Numbered from the stretch's first letter, positions 27,614 through 36,708 are shown. The stretch is DNA of 64,000 bases from Sediminispirochaeta bajacaliforniensis DSM 16054 (GCF_000378205.1 NZ_KB899406.1:186001-250000); one strand, 5' to 3'. Notes: generated by a model from the sequence alone, not told the origin. Numbers and translations are program-made.

Positions 27614-28560
27614 GTATACCTTCCTTTCGTTTCCATAAGGAGGAGAAACAGGTCCTCAATCCCCGGTTCTATCCGAACGATATTGTCGAGTGTATACGGA
27701 GTGCTTTGGATGAGCGTTTCGATATGCTTCGAATCTTCTGCCTTCTTCAAGGTAAAGTGAACACCGTCGCCGAATAGATTACACTGGTCGCAGAGACCGC
27801 TTTCGTCGAGAAACCGGTAGATTTGATGTGCTTTAGCTCCTTCTGCACGGTAGAGGGGAACCTCGTAATAGGATTTGAGCCTATTCGGTTCATCGACAGC
27901 CAGAAGCTTTCCGCCGAACATCAGGCCCACCATGTCGCAAAGATAGGCCTCGTCCATGTATGCGGTACTGACAAGGATAGTCGTACCCTCATCGCGTAGC
28001 GAGGTAAGGATCGCCCAGAAATCGTTTCGCGAAACAGGGTCGACGCCGAAGGTCGGCTCATCAAGAATGATAATCTCCGGAGCATGAACCAGCATGCAGG
28101 AGAGGGCGAGCTTTTGTTTCATTCCGCCGGAGAGGGCGCCGGCCCTGCGTTTCGTGAAACTCCCGAGGCCGGAAAATTCGTACAGTCTTTGAATACGTTT
28201 TTCAAGATCGCTCCGTTCGACTCCGAAAAGCCGGCCGAAGAAGCGCAGATTTTCCTCCACGCTCAGATCCTGATAAAGGCTGAAACGCTGCGGCATGTAA
28301 CCGACATGAGATCGGACGAAGTCGGCACTTTTATTCACCCTCCTTCCCTGAAAGTAGAGTTCGCCTTCGTCCAGGGTGAGTAAAGAGACGAATGCACGTA
28401 TGAGGGTGGTCTTTCCCCCTCCGTCCGGGCCGATCAGACCGAAGATTGTGCTTTTTTTTACGGAAAAGGAGACCCTGCTGAGTGCCTTGATCGCTCCGTA
28501 CCCTTTTGAAACGGCCCGGGCTTCGAGGGCGGCCGTTGCTTCTTTTTCAGAGGTATACAT
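27610..28560 (-). CDS. ABC transporter ATPase of the export operon, with C-terminal extension
   Basis: The 316-residue partner of the second ATPase in the operon. Walker A is GPDGGGKTTLIRAFVSLL, the signature ALSGGMKQKLALSCMLV is intact, and Walker B is EIIILDEPTFGVDPVSR. The H-loop position is Ala (VSTAYMDEAYLCD, in place of the usual His), suggesting that hydrolysis at one of the two sites is weak. About 90 extra C-terminal residues follow the core, as in the N-terminal half of YbhF. It overlaps the HlyD-type gene by 14 bases. Confidence 0.92.
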   Translation of the reverse strand: MYTSEKEATAALEARAVSKGYGAIKALSRVSFSVKKSTIFGLIGPDGGGKTTLIRAFVSLLTLDEGELYFQGRRVNKSADFVRSHVGYMPQRFSLYQDLSVEENLRFFGRLFGVERSDLEKRIQRLYEFSGLGSFTKRRAGALSGGMKQKLALSCMLVHAPEIIILDEPTFGVDPVSRNDFWAILTSLRDEGTTILVSTAYMDEAYLCDMVGLMFGGKLLAVDEPNRLKSYYEVPLYRAEGAKAHQIYRFLDESGLCDQCNLFGDGVHFTLKKAEDSKHIETLIQSTPYTLDNIVRIEPGIEDLFLLLMETKGRYT

Positions 28561-29434
28561 CTACCGGCATTCCTATCTTTAGCAGACCACCAGGATTCGG
28601 AACACTAATCTTTACCTCGTAGACCAGGGTTTCGCGGGTTTCCTTGGTAAGAATCGTCTTTGGGGTGAATTCCGACTCGTCGGCTATCTGTTCGACCTTG
28701 CCCGTCAACCTTTCTTCGCTTCCCGTCACCATGATCGAAACCTCGCTTCCGATGCGAAGCGCCGGCAGCTGGGCAAGGGGGACATAGATCTTGACGGTAA
28801 GCGAGGAGAGATCGGCAAGTTCGAAAAGGGGAGTTCCTGTGGCGGCCAGCTCTCCTGCTTCATGAAAACGATTCAGGACCACTCCGTCTATGGGGGCGCT
28901 TATCGACGAGTCGCGGATGGCTATGTCGGTGAGTTTCATGCCGGCAAGAAGTTCTTTCTTCTGTGCCTGCAGCAGGTCGTAGTTTGCCTCAAGTCCCCTT
29001 ATTTTCGACCTGCCGACCCCTACCTGGGTGGCCAGCTCGTCCCTTCTCTGCTGAGTTGCTCCTCCCTGCGGCAGAAGCTTTTCGGTTTTGGCAAGGGTCT
29101 CCTCGCTGAGTGATAGTTCCTTCTTGGCTTGATCGATCTGGGAGAGGGCGGCCTGTATTCGGGCCTCGATACCGTCGAGCTGGGCAGCCTGCTGCTGGCG
29201 CTGCAGCTCCAACCTTTCGGTGTCGATCTCGGCAAGGAGATCCCCCTTTTCGACGCTGGTGCCTTCGTCGACGAGGACCGATGTAATGATACCCGCACTC
29301 TGGGAGGAGAGTACAATCGTGTCGCTGTCGGTCTGTCCGCTAAAACTCTGTTCTTCATTTCCGTTCCCACAGCCGGCTATAAGCATCAGGGGCAAGAGGA
29401 CGGCAAGTATTCGCTTTGAAGCCTGTATGATCAT
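28547..29434 (-). CDS. HlyD-family membrane fusion lipoprotein
   Basis: A 295-residue periplasmic adaptor that links an inner-membrane exporter to an outer-membrane channel. The start at ATG 29434 overlaps the tolC stop (ATGA) and has a GGAG nine bases ahead; an ATG at 29449 is less likely. The signal peptide has the lipobox LIAGC. A biotinyl-lipoyl half-motif (SAGIITSVLVDEGTSVEKGD, LAEID) precedes a coiled-coil hairpin (about 60-150), then SSISAPIDGVVLNRFHEAGE-type lipoyl return and beta-barrel domains. It matches YbhG/MacA-like adaptors. Confidence 0.93.
   Translation of the reverse strand: MIIQASKRILAVLLPLMLIAGCGNGNEEQSFSGQTDSDTIVLSSQSAGIITSVLVDEGTSVEKGDLLAEIDTERLELQRQQQAAQLDGIEARIQAALSQIDQAKKELSLSEETLAKTEKLLPQGGATQQRRDELATQVGVGRSKIRGLEANYDLLQAQKKELLAGMKLTDIAIRDSSISAPIDGVVLNRFHEAGELAATGTPLFELADLSSLTVKIYVPLAQLPALRIGSEVSIMVTGSEERLTGKVEQIADESEFTPKTILTKETRETLVYEVKISVPNPGGLLKIGMPVDVYL
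28586..28608 (+). repeat. 23-bp repeat, copy inside the HlyD gene
   Basis: These 23 bases, containing CACCAGGATTCGGAACAC, are identical to 49443-49465. Here they overlap codons for VPNPGGL near the 3' end of the HlyD-type gene, which is read on the other strand. A third, imperfect copy (18 of 20) lies at 31515-31534. Confidence 0.75.
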
Positions 29435-30732
29435 TGTGAAACGCTCCATTGTTCGATTGGTTTTCCGCTTAACATCTCGATACGATTCAGTTCCAGCAGA
29501 ATTGCAAGGATCTGACTGCGGTAGCGAAGTTCAGCCTGGGTGAGAGCAAGGTTTGCATCGTTGAAGTCCGTTACCGAGGCCATTCCTTCCTTGTATTGTA
29601 CTTGGATGATCTCCATCTTTTTCGACGTAACGTCAAAGGCTTGTTTCAGTATGGCGAGCTCACTGTCCATACTGATGTAGCGGCGGACTTCCTCTTTGTA
29701 CATCTGCTCCAACTGTTGCCTGACTGCCCGGCTATTTGCATCAGCCTGGGTTACTGCCGCTCTTGCACCGGCCGATGCAAGCCTGTTGCCTCCCCAGTTG
29801 CACGACCAGTTTAGCGAAAGTCCTATTGTGCCGTAGAACATCCACTCGTCTTCGACGGAGTTCGTTCCTGGTTTTCCATAGTGGAGTAGGGAATCCACCG
29901 AAAATGTGGGTAGCTGCGCTGACGCTGTGAGCCGTTGCTGGTTTCTCGCCATCTCCTGGCGGATGCGAAACGCCTGCATCTGATACAGCTGTTCGATGTG
30001 CAGTTCTGGAACCACCAGAGAAGGGAGCTGTGCGAGAGGCTGTCGGACGGTGAATGTCTTGCTGCCTGTCAGCGTTTCAAGGGTCAGGCGGGCATTGTCG
30101 ATGTTTGCAGCGGTTTCCATAAGCTGGCGGTCGTAGTCTAAAAGCGCCAATTTGAGGGATAGCAGATCGACTTCGTTTGCCATACCTTGCTCCCTCAGAT
30201 GTTCCACCTGCTCAAACTGAATTCTTGCCCGCTCTCTTCCAGAGGCAAGGGAGCTGTGCTGTAACTGGGTAGCCTGAACATTTCGGTAGGCGCTTATCGT
30301 TTTGAAGGCAACATCGAGTTCCGTCGATTGCAGGGCATTGTCGGCAAGCAGGCTTTGCAACCTCTGCTGTTCGATGTTCGATTCTACGGCAAAACCGGAA
30401 AAAAGAAGCCAGTGAAGGCCTGCCGATAGTTCCATATTGTGTTTCCGGGAAAGGTTCATCGTCGTACTGCCTGTAGGCAGAGTAAGATCGAGTTCATTGT
30501 CCGGGGCCCTGTATTGATAGCTGCTGCCGAGGCTCAGCTGTGGGAGACGGTCGTAAGCAGCTGCCTGTGCTCCGTATTCGGCTGCTACCGTGCCTGCCCG
30601 AGCGGCCGCAATATCGTTATCATGCGCAAGGGCAAGATCAATCGCTTCTTGTGGTGTCTGGGCAAAACTTGTAATAGCGGTACAAAAAAAGATGCCGATA
30701 AGTACTATTGAAACAGGCGGTCTGTATCGCAT
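29431..30732 (-). CDS. TolC-family outer-membrane efflux protein
   Basis: A 433-residue outer-membrane channel of a tripartite exporter. The signal peptide is about MRYRPPVSIVLIGIFFCTAI ending in SFAQ. Two OEP repeats follow (TPQEAIDLALAHDNDIAAAR and later LDVAFKTISAYRN; QADANSRAVRQQLEQMYKEE; AQLRY-type RALTQAELRYRSQIL). The start at 30732 gives a clean signal peptide; the frame stays open upstream to 30906 but would overlap the TetR gene. A poor ribosome-binding site suggests translation depends on coupling from the TetR gene 22 bases upstream. Confidence 0.92.
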   Translation of the reverse strand: MRYRPPVSIVLIGIFFCTAITSFAQTPQEAIDLALAHDNDIAAARAGTVAAEYGAQAAAYDRLPQLSLGSSYQYRAPDNELDLTLPTGSTTMNLSRKHNMELSAGLHWLLFSGFAVESNIEQQRLQSLLADNALQSTELDVAFKTISAYRNVQATQLQHSSLASGRERARIQFEQVEHLREQGMANEVDLLSLKLALLDYDRQLMETAANIDNARLTLETLTGSKTFTVRQPLAQLPSLVVPELHIEQLYQMQAFRIRQEMARNQQRLTASAQLPTFSVDSLLHYGKPGTNSVEDEWMFYGTIGLSLNWSCNWGGNRLASAGARAAVTQADANSRAVRQQLEQMYKEEVRRYISMDSELAILKQAFDVTSKKMEIIQVQYKEGMASVTDFNDANLALTQAELRYRSQILAILLELNRIEMLSGKPIEQWSVSQ

Positions 30733-30754
30733 GAAGACCGGTTTTAGACCCGCC

Positions 30755-31399
30755 TTACGCCTTGATACCGTAGTAGAGAACATTGAAAATTTCCTCCTTG
30801 CGTTCTTCGATGAAGGCCGCCCGATCGAACACCCCGGCGCTATCTTGTTTTTTAATGATCTCCATGGCGATGGGCTCGGCAACAAAGAAGTAGATACAGC
30901 CTCCAATCAGGGTGAGAAGGAATTGAATGGGATCGATCCGGCGTATTGTTCCGGCCTCAAGTGCCTGGCTAACGCGCGACATCAATAATTCGGGTAGGAC
31001 CATCTCTTCTCGGTCGACAACATCCCTCAGTACCTCGCGCACTGTTGCGCCGCCACGGGAAAGTTCTTGCATGATGAATATAGGCAACTGTGGATTATCA
31101 TTCGCCGTGTCGATAATTGCCGCAATCGCCTTCCTCAGAAAGCTCTCAAAGTCATCAGCCTCATCGTAGTTGATGCTGGCCTGCCGAAAGAAAAAGGTGA
31201 GGACTTGCTGAAGAATCCGTCTGTAGAGATTTTCCTTTGAACGGAAATAATAGTGGAGAAGGGTTTTATTGATTCCCGCCCGATCTGCAATTTCCTGCAT
31301 TCTTGCTCCGCTCCATCCTTTTTCGATGAAAACCTTCATGGCCGCCTCAAGGATGAGCTCCTCTTTCGACGGCTCGTTATCGGAAGATAATGTGAACAT
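30755..31399 (-). CDS. TetR-family transcriptional repressor
   Basis: A 214-residue regulator. The N-terminal helix-turn-helix reads MQEIADRAGINKTLLHYYFR, following EELILEAAMKVFIEKGWSGA. The C-terminal ligand domain resembles CecR/YbhH-type regulators. The start at ATG 31399 has GGAGG five bases ahead; a GTG at 31420 would lie within the operator. It heads the export operon and is preceded by a long inverted repeat, so it probably represses itself and the exporter. In E. coli, ybhGFSR is likewise controlled by a TetR protein (CecR). Confidence 0.93.
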   Translation of the reverse strand: MFTLSSDNEPSKEELILEAAMKVFIEKGWSGARMQEIADRAGINKTLLHYYFRSKENLYRRILQQVLTFFFRQASINYDEADDFESFLRKAIAAIIDTANDNPQLPIFIMQELSRGGATVREVLRDVVDREEMVLPELLMSRVSQALEAGTIRRIDPIQFLLTLIGGCIYFFVAEPIAMEIIKKQDSAGVFDRAAFIEERKEEIFNVLYYGIKA

Positions 31400-31412
31400 G
31401 TGTACCTCCGTG

Positions 31413-31454
31413 TTTACCACATGATTAAACTTTATGGTTTAACCATGTGGTAAA
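31413..31454. promoter_or_regulatory. Inverted-repeat operator of the TetR gene
   Basis: Arms TTTACCACATGATTAAAC and, on the other side, the complement of TTTACCACATGGTTAAAC match in 17 of 18 positions around a short TTTAT centre. The site lies just upstream of the TetR ribosome-binding site. Its size and position are typical of a TetR-family operator. Confidence 0.72.
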
Positions 31455-31514
31455 ATATGTGATGAAAGAAAAAAGGTCAAGAGGGATGTTTCTGGTTATG
31501 TGAAGGAATCGTAT

Positions 31515-31534
31515 CACCAATATTCGGAACACTA
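31515..31534 (+). repeat. Imperfect third copy of the ATTCGGAACACTA repeat
   Basis: CACCAATATTCGGAACACTA matches the repeats at 28588 and 49445 in 18 of 20 bases. Like the 49445 copy it lies shortly upstream of a promoter -35 box (here 12 bases before TTGCGC). Confidence 0.5.
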
Positions 31535-31546
31535 CTCAAGATTTCC

Positions 31547-31598
31547 TTGCGCTTTCCCATATCCATGATACAATACTTGTAATGAGAACGTTCTCATT
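31547..31598 (+). promoter_or_regulatory. Promoter and LacI-type operator of the tct operon
   Basis: A -35 box TTGCGC (31547-31552) and a -10 box TACAAT (31569-31574) are 16 bases apart. Right behind lies the perfect 18-bp palindrome AATGAGAACGTTCTCATT (31581-31598) with a central CG, as expected for a LacI-family operator. The LacI gene at 31631 is the first gene of the transcript, so autoregulation is likely. Confidence 0.75.
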
Positions 31599-31630
31599 GT
31601 GAAACCTCATATTCATCAGGAGAAGTCGAC

Positions 31631-32626
31631 ATGGGGGCGACAATATTGGATGTTGCTAAGCTTTGCGGTTATTCAAAAACTACCATTTCCCGTGCTTTCG
31701 CTTCACCCGAGAAGGTTTCAGAAAAGACCCGAACCATCATTTATAAAGCGGCAAAGGAGATCAACTACACTCCTGATGCCATTGCCAGAGCCATGGTCAG
31801 GAAAAAAACCGACAATATCGGTTTTATTGTTGCCGACCAGCAATATCCTGTTGTCTTAAACCCGTTTTATTCCCCGGTATTCGAAGGCGTCTTGCGGACC
31901 TGCAAGGAGAAGGGGTATTCGGTATTCATAGCATCGGAAAGTGATATCCATATTTCTACAGGGCAAGTATATATGAAAAAGCAGATGGACGGAGTGATTA
32001 TCTGCGGCCAAACCGATAAGGCGACGATCGAAAGTTTCAAGAGCCAAAATATACCGGTTGTCCTTTTGAACAATATCATTGACATGGATGATCTTGTCTG
32101 TGTGGCGGTTGATAACTACAATGGTACGGTTCAGGCTGTTGAGCATTTGATCCAGCGGGGACACGTGGATATTGCAATCATATCAGGTAATTTTTCTCCT
32201 AACGTCTACAACGCCAGATACCGTGCCTTCGTCGATACCATGAAGAAGCACGGCCTCGAGATTGACGAGCGGTTTGTAAAGCGTGTGGAACCGAGTCTCG
32301 AGGCTTCAATGGAATGTACTACGCAGCTGCTTGCCCAGAAAAGAGAGCCGACTGCCATCTTTGCAACAAATGATGTAATTGCGATTGGAGCGATGAAAGT
32401 TGCATTGCGCGCCGGTTACAAGCTTCCGGAGGATCTGGCAATAGTCGGTTTCGACGATAGCGACTACAGCGAAATAGTCGAACCGGAGCTTTCAACCGTA
32501 AGGATCAACAAGCTTGAAATAGGAAAGGTTGCTTCCGAGCGGCTCATTGAGATTATTGAGGGCAAAGCGGCGGAGAAAGAGGTCATACTTTCGGAAACAA
32601 CCTTGCTTGTCAGGGCTACATCATAG
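31631..32626 (+). CDS. LacI-family transcriptional regulator of the tct operon
   Basis: A 331-residue repressor. The DNA-binding head is TILDVAKLCGYSKTTISRAF followed by the hinge TPDAIARAMVRKKTDNIGFI. The rest is a periplasmic-binding-protein fold (VVLLNNIIDMDDLVCVAVDN, IAIISGNF, VIGFDDSDY-type strand). It is the first gene in a run with a metallo-beta-lactamase-fold protein and TctCBA, so its effector may be the transported organic acid or a product of it. Confidence 0.93.
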   Translation: MGATILDVAKLCGYSKTTISRAFASPEKVSEKTRTIIYKAAKEINYTPDAIARAMVRKKTDNIGFIVADQQYPVVLNPFYSPVFEGVLRTCKEKGYSVFIASESDIHISTGQVYMKKQMDGVIICGQTDKATIESFKSQNIPVVLLNNIIDMDDLVCVAVDNYNGTVQAVEHLIQRGHVDIAIISGNFSPNVYNARYRAFVDTMKKHGLEIDERFVKRVEPSLEASMECTTQLLAQKREPTAIFATNDVIAIGAMKVALRAGYKLPEDLAIVGFDDSDYSEIVEPELSTVRINKLEIGKVASERLIEIIEGKAAEKEVILSETTLLVRATS

Positions 32627-32634
32627 GGAAGGAT

Positions 32635-33606
32635 ATGGAGATAACGTTTGTAAATGTTGGGTATGGAGATGCCATACTGCTTAGGAACAATGGGCATGCC
32701 GCTTTAATTGATGGTGGAAGTTCTTTGGAGGAAGAGTATGCGACAGGGGCGAATCGAATTCGTCTATTTGATTACCTGAAAAAGAATAATATAGGGAAGT
32801 TGGATTTCGTTATTCTTACCCATATTCATGAGGATCATGTCTGTGGAGTGACGGATATTCTTAAAGCCGTTGAGGTTGATATGGTCTATGTCCCGTACCT
32901 GCCCTCGATTGCAGGGAAGGAAACCATCTCCCTTGTTTCTGAGAAAAGGAGGAACATCGTACTGTATACAAGGGCTCTGAATGCCTTCAAGGAGATACTT
33001 GCCTCATCGGTAGAAAAGCGAGTGATCGCCAGCGGCGATTTTATAGAATTTCAGGGGGCCGTGCTTAGGGTCCTTGAACCGTCACGGGCTTCCCTGGCGG
33101 CCTATTCTGCGAAAGTTGAGCAGGTGTTTCGAGAGAACTCCGATGCTGTCCTTGATAAGCTCATCGAGCTTGACGAACGTTCCAACGCCTATAGCTTGGT
33201 CATCGGGATAGCGTACAAAGATAAAGGTGTTTTGCTTGCCGCGGATAACTGTCCTTCGAATTGGAGGAAGGAAACATTGCTTTTTGCTAAAAATGGGAAC
33301 GTTCTCAAATTGCCTCATCATGGCCAGGAGGACAGTATTGATGAGACCCTTATAGAATATCTGACCGGTGGTCTGATCGTTACCTGTTCTTCCTCGGATA
33401 AACGAAACAATAGTGCCAACCGGAGTGTCTACGACAGATTATCGGATTCCGGAAAGAAATTCCGGTTTTTGTTCACCGATGAGGTTTCATATACTCCGTA
33501 TTTCGCCGTTGATGCTGGTTTCCAGGCAATCCTGCTTGGGCTCGATGACAGAGAAATATCAGTCAGATTTGACTGGTCAAAAACAGAACAAGGAGATGAC
33601 GTATGA
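32635..33606 (+). CDS. Metallo-beta-lactamase-fold hydrolase (ComEC C-terminal type)
   Basis: A 323-residue protein without signal peptide. It opens with MEITFVNVGYGDAILLRN and IDGGSS, carries the metal-binding motif ILTHIHEDHVCG, then LLAADNC and LPHHGQED. This is the MBL fold subgroup found in the C-terminal domain of ComEC/Rec2 and in stand-alone hydrolases. The reaction is unknown. The position between a LacI regulator and a TctCBA transporter suggests it acts on the imported compound, perhaps as a lactonase or esterase. It overlaps tctC by four bases (ATGA), so coupling is tight. Confidence 0.82.
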   Translation: MEITFVNVGYGDAILLRNNGHAALIDGGSSLEEEYATGANRIRLFDYLKKNNIGKLDFVILTHIHEDHVCGVTDILKAVEVDMVYVPYLPSIAGKETISLVSEKRRNIVLYTRALNAFKEILASSVEKRVIASGDFIEFQGAVLRVLEPSRASLAAYSAKVEQVFRENSDAVLDKLIELDERSNAYSLVIGIAYKDKGVLLAADNCPSNWRKETLLFAKNGNVLKLPHHGQEDSIDETLIEYLTGGLIVTCSSSDKRNNSANRSVYDRLSDSGKKFRFLFTDEVSYTPYFAVDAGFQAILLGLDDREISVRFDWSKTEQGDDV

Positions 33607-34574
33607 AAAGAGTATTGGCTTTGATGTGTGTCTTGTTTTTCGCTTTTGGCAGCCTTTTTGCAGAAGGCCAGGCAGAAAAAGAAAAAGCCTTCCCCAGTAA
33701 GCAGGTGACTATCATCATGCCCTGGAGTCTTGGCGGGGGGCCGGACACCATTGCGAGGAAGGTTGCATCCTATGGAGAGGAATATCTTGGTGTCCCTGTG
33801 ATTGTGGAAAATAAGACGGGTGGTGCCGGTACTATTGCGATGAACGAGCTTATGCTTGCCAAGGACGACGGATACACAATGGTAGTCTCAAACGGTCCTC
33901 TTTTTTCCCTAACCCCGGCCTTTCAGGATGTTACCTATACCATTGACGACATTACCCCGCTTATCGGCATGCGGATAGTCGAATTTGTTGTTCTTAGCAA
34001 TCCTTCCTACAGTAAGATCCACAATTTGAATGAACTCATAGCAGCCGCCAAGAACGGGAAGAGGATCAAGTATGCGACCACCGGGGGACCGGGTAATGAT
34101 AGCTATACGATGATAGCTGTGCTATTTAAAAAGCTCGGCATCGATGCGCAAGCAGTACCCTATAATGGTGGCCAGGATGCGATCAATGCACTTATCGGCG
34201 GCCACGTTGATATCGCAATCGGCAGCCCCCCGGTATATAGAGACTATGTGAAAAGCGGAGAGTTGGCTTGTCTTGGCACTTTTATCCCTGAAGGCATTGA
34301 TGTCGAAGGGATCGGCCATATTCCCTCATTTAAATCCCAGGGAGTTGATGCGGAATTTATCGGAATGGATTATTTTGCGGTAAGAAATAGCGTCGATCCT
34401 GCCAAACAAGCAGTACTTACCCAATTTATCCGAGACGTCTATGCTGATCCGACTTTCCAAAAATTCATGAAAGATCTCGGAATGGAAGCGTGGGAAGCAA
34501 CTGAGGATCAGATCCTCGAGAATATAAGGCTTCAGACAGGGGCTATGAAGGAATACATCGATCTCATCAAATAA
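33603..34574 (+). CDS. tctC: Tripartite tricarboxylate transporter binding protein TctC
   Basis: A 323-residue secreted binding protein of the TctC/BugD family. The signal peptide is MKRVLALMCVLFFAFGSLFA. Family motifs are KQVTIIMPWSLGGGPDTIAR, VPVIVENKTGGAGTIAMNEL, and YNGGQDAINALIGGHVDIAI. It delivers a carboxylated compound to TctAB; the ligand cannot be named. The ribosome-binding site AAGGAGATGACGT overlaps the end of the preceding gene. Confidence 0.94.
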   Translation: MKRVLALMCVLFFAFGSLFAEGQAEKEKAFPSKQVTIIMPWSLGGGPDTIARKVASYGEEYLGVPVIVENKTGGAGTIAMNELMLAKDDGYTMVVSNGPLFSLTPAFQDVTYTIDDITPLIGMRIVEFVVLSNPSYSKIHNLNELIAAAKNGKRIKYATTGGPGNDSYTMIAVLFKKLGIDAQAVPYNGGQDAINALIGGHVDIAIGSPPVYRDYVKSGELACLGTFIPEGIDVEGIGHIPSFKSQGVDAEFIGMDYFAVRNSVDPAKQAVLTQFIRDVYADPTFQKFMKDLGMEAWEATEDQILENIRLQTGAMKEYIDLIK

Positions 34575-34581
34575 GCAGATT

Positions 34582-34612
34582 ATGTTGCCGGCGGGCCTTC
34601 CTCCGGCAACAT
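34582..34612 (+). other. Intercistronic stem-loop after tctC
   Basis: A perfect 10-bp stem (ATGTTGCCGG at 34582-34591 with CCGGCAACAT at 34603-34612) encloses an 11-base loop. No T-run follows. It lies between the binding-protein gene and tctB, where such hairpins often protect the upstream mRNA and raise binding-protein levels over membrane subunits. Confidence 0.65.
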
Positions 34613-34633
34613 GCTGAATGGAAATATTTTCTT

Positions 34634-35098
34634 ATGAAGATAAAATTTAATGCAGAGATGATAGCCGGAGGGCTTTTTACCGTAGTTTCCGGACTCTTTT
34701 GGTTCTTGATTCCTTCCCAGGTCAAGACGATGGAGACTACGGCTATTAATGCCCAGACCTTTCCCAGGATAGCAATTGGCGGGTTATTCATTTTTTCGTT
34801 CATCCTGCTTATTCAGGGCTTATTTTTTATTCCGAAGCGAGAGATAGAGCTGGATAAGGAGTATAGGAATACCAGGGAATACCGAGATGTGGTAAGAAGT
34901 TCCGTCTATATTCTCATCATCATCGGCTTCGTTTTTTTGTTTAAATTCTTCGGTTTCATACCGTCCACTATTTGTATGGTGTTTGCGGTGCTTCGTTACT
35001 ATGGGGCACGTACATGGTTTTACTATGCAATTCCGCTTTCGGTCGTCGGCATAGTCTATTTCCTGTTTTCCACCATGTTACATATCTCATTGCCTTGA
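34634..35098 (+). CDS. tctB: Tripartite tricarboxylate transporter small membrane subunit TctB
   Basis: A 154-residue membrane protein with four predicted helices: IAGGLFTVVSGLFWFLIPSQ, IAIGGLFIFSFILLIQGLFF, SVYILIIIGFVFLFKFFGFI and YYAIPLSVVGIVYFLFSTML. The family is TctB (PF07331). Placement between tctC and tctA confirms the call. Confidence 0.92.
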   Translation: MKIKFNAEMIAGGLFTVVSGLFWFLIPSQVKTMETTAINAQTFPRIAIGGLFIFSFILLIQGLFFIPKREIELDKEYRNTREYRDVVRSSVYILIIIGFVFLFKFFGFIPSTICMVFAVLRYYGARTWFYYAIPLSVVGIVYFLFSTMLHISLP

Positions 35099-35111
35099 AG
35101 GAGGAGCCAAA

Positions 35112-36617
35112 GTGGAAATTTTCTTGGATGGATTGCATACATTGGCAAGCTGGCAGGTCCTCCTTGCCATTCCCGTCGGCCTTGTGATAGGAATTATTGT
35201 CGGCGCTATTCCGGGGCTTACTTCCGATCTTGGAATCATACTTTGTATTCCGTTGACCTACGGTATGGAACCTTCCGTTGCGATTATTATCCTCCTGGCG
35301 ATATATGTCGGCGGTACCTACGGTGGATCAATCACTGCCATCCTGATAAACACGCCCGGAACCTCGGCAAATGCCGCTACCCTGTTCGACGGCTATCCGA
35401 TGACGCAAAGGGGGGAGGGCTACAAGGCTCTTTCCATGGCTTTGCATGCGTCTGTTATCGGCGGCTTGGTGAGTGCCTTCGTTCTTCTCTTCGCTGCTCC
35501 TCAAATTGCAAAGATAACCCTTCTCTTCGGACCTGCGGAGTATCTTGCCTTGTCCGTATTCGGTCTCTCCGTTATCGCCGGTGTATCCAACAAGAATATC
35601 TTCAAAGGGCTTATGGGTGCTTGTATTGGAATTTTTGTCTCGACGATCGGCATGGACAATATCAGCGGGGCCGTGAGGTTCACCTTTGGAAATATCAATA
35701 TCAGACGGGGAATCGATCTCATTATTGCTTTGATAGGTTTATTTGCAATTTCTGAGATTCTCATGAAGTCTAAGTACAATCCGAAGACAGACCGTAAGGT
35801 TGTTGATGCCGATTCAATTACCAAATGTGTGGTAACCAGGGAAGAGTATAAGAGATGCAGAAGGCCAATTACTATTGGGACCCTCATTGGGGTTATCATT
35901 GGTGCGACTCCGGGGACCGGAGGTGGGCTTGCCGGATTTATCTCTTACAATCAAACAAAGCAGAGTTCTTCTCATCCTGAAACCTTTGGAAAGGGGGAAA
36001 TCGAAGGGGTTGCTGCTTCTGAATCGGCAAACAACGGTGCATGTGGTGCTACCATGATTCCAATGCTTACCCTTGGGGTACCCGGCGATGGCGCGACTGC
36101 GATACTCATGGGAGCCTTCATGATTCATGGCATGGTTCCCGGGCCGATGTTGTTCAAGGAACAGGGGAATATCCTGTATGCAATCATGATTGGCCTGATA
36201 ATCGTTAACATTTCCTTATTGATCGTCGGTCGCGTACTTACAAGATACTATGCGCATATTACCAGAATTCCCTTTGAGATCCTTGCATGTATCGTTCTTG
36301 TTTTTTGTACTGCAGGCGCCTACTCAACCAATAATAGTATCTACGATGTCTATTACATTTATATCTTCGGGATACTGGCCTATTTTCTGAGGCGTCTTGA
36401 TTTTCAACTTGTGCCTATTCTTCTTGGAATAGTTCTCGGTCCTCTTGCCGAAATGAATTTCAGGAGAGCCTTGATTCTGTCTGACGGCAGCCTGTCTATC
36501 TTTGTAACCAGACCCATCAGTCTGGCGTTTTTGCTGATTGCCTTTGGGTCGACGATTATTTTCTCAATACGAAATCGGAAAATTAATTCGAGAATTGAAT
36601 CTAAGGCCGGGGTATGA
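35112..36617 (+). CDS. tctA: Tripartite tricarboxylate transporter large membrane subunit TctA
   Basis: A 501-residue membrane protein with about 12 helices, starting at GTG 35112 behind GAAGGAGGAG. Family hallmarks are the two glycine-proline loops VGAIPGLTSDLGIILCIPL and IGATPGTGGGLAGFISYNQT, and TYGGSITAILINTPGTSANA. It forms the ion-coupled translocation unit with TctB. It is the last gene of the operon. Confidence 0.95.
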   Translation: MEIFLDGLHTLASWQVLLAIPVGLVIGIIVGAIPGLTSDLGIILCIPLTYGMEPSVAIIILLAIYVGGTYGGSITAILINTPGTSANAATLFDGYPMTQRGEGYKALSMALHASVIGGLVSAFVLLFAAPQIAKITLLFGPAEYLALSVFGLSVIAGVSNKNIFKGLMGACIGIFVSTIGMDNISGAVRFTFGNINIRRGIDLIIALIGLFAISEILMKSKYNPKTDRKVVDADSITKCVVTREEYKRCRRPITIGTLIGVIIGATPGTGGGLAGFISYNQTKQSSSHPETFGKGEIEGVAASESANNGACGATMIPMLTLGVPGDGATAILMGAFMIHGMVPGPMLFKEQGNILYAIMIGLIIVNISLLIVGRVLTRYYAHITRIPFEILACIVLVFCTAGAYSTNNSIYDVYYIYIFGILAYFLRRLDFQLVPILLGIVLGPLAEMNFRRALILSDGSLSIFVTRPISLAFLLIAFGSTIIFSIRNRKINSRIESKAGV

Positions 36618-36708
36618 GCTGATGGGATCTGGTGAAGATAAAGCGAATCGTGAGGAGACTACTATTCACTAATCTCTATGTTAAGAGCATAATGATGCCG
36701 AGGTAGCT

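Noticed and set aside
36618-36708. A manganese riboswitch before the Nramp gene
   Set aside because: I looked for the yybP-ykoY type conserved loops in this short leader and found none.
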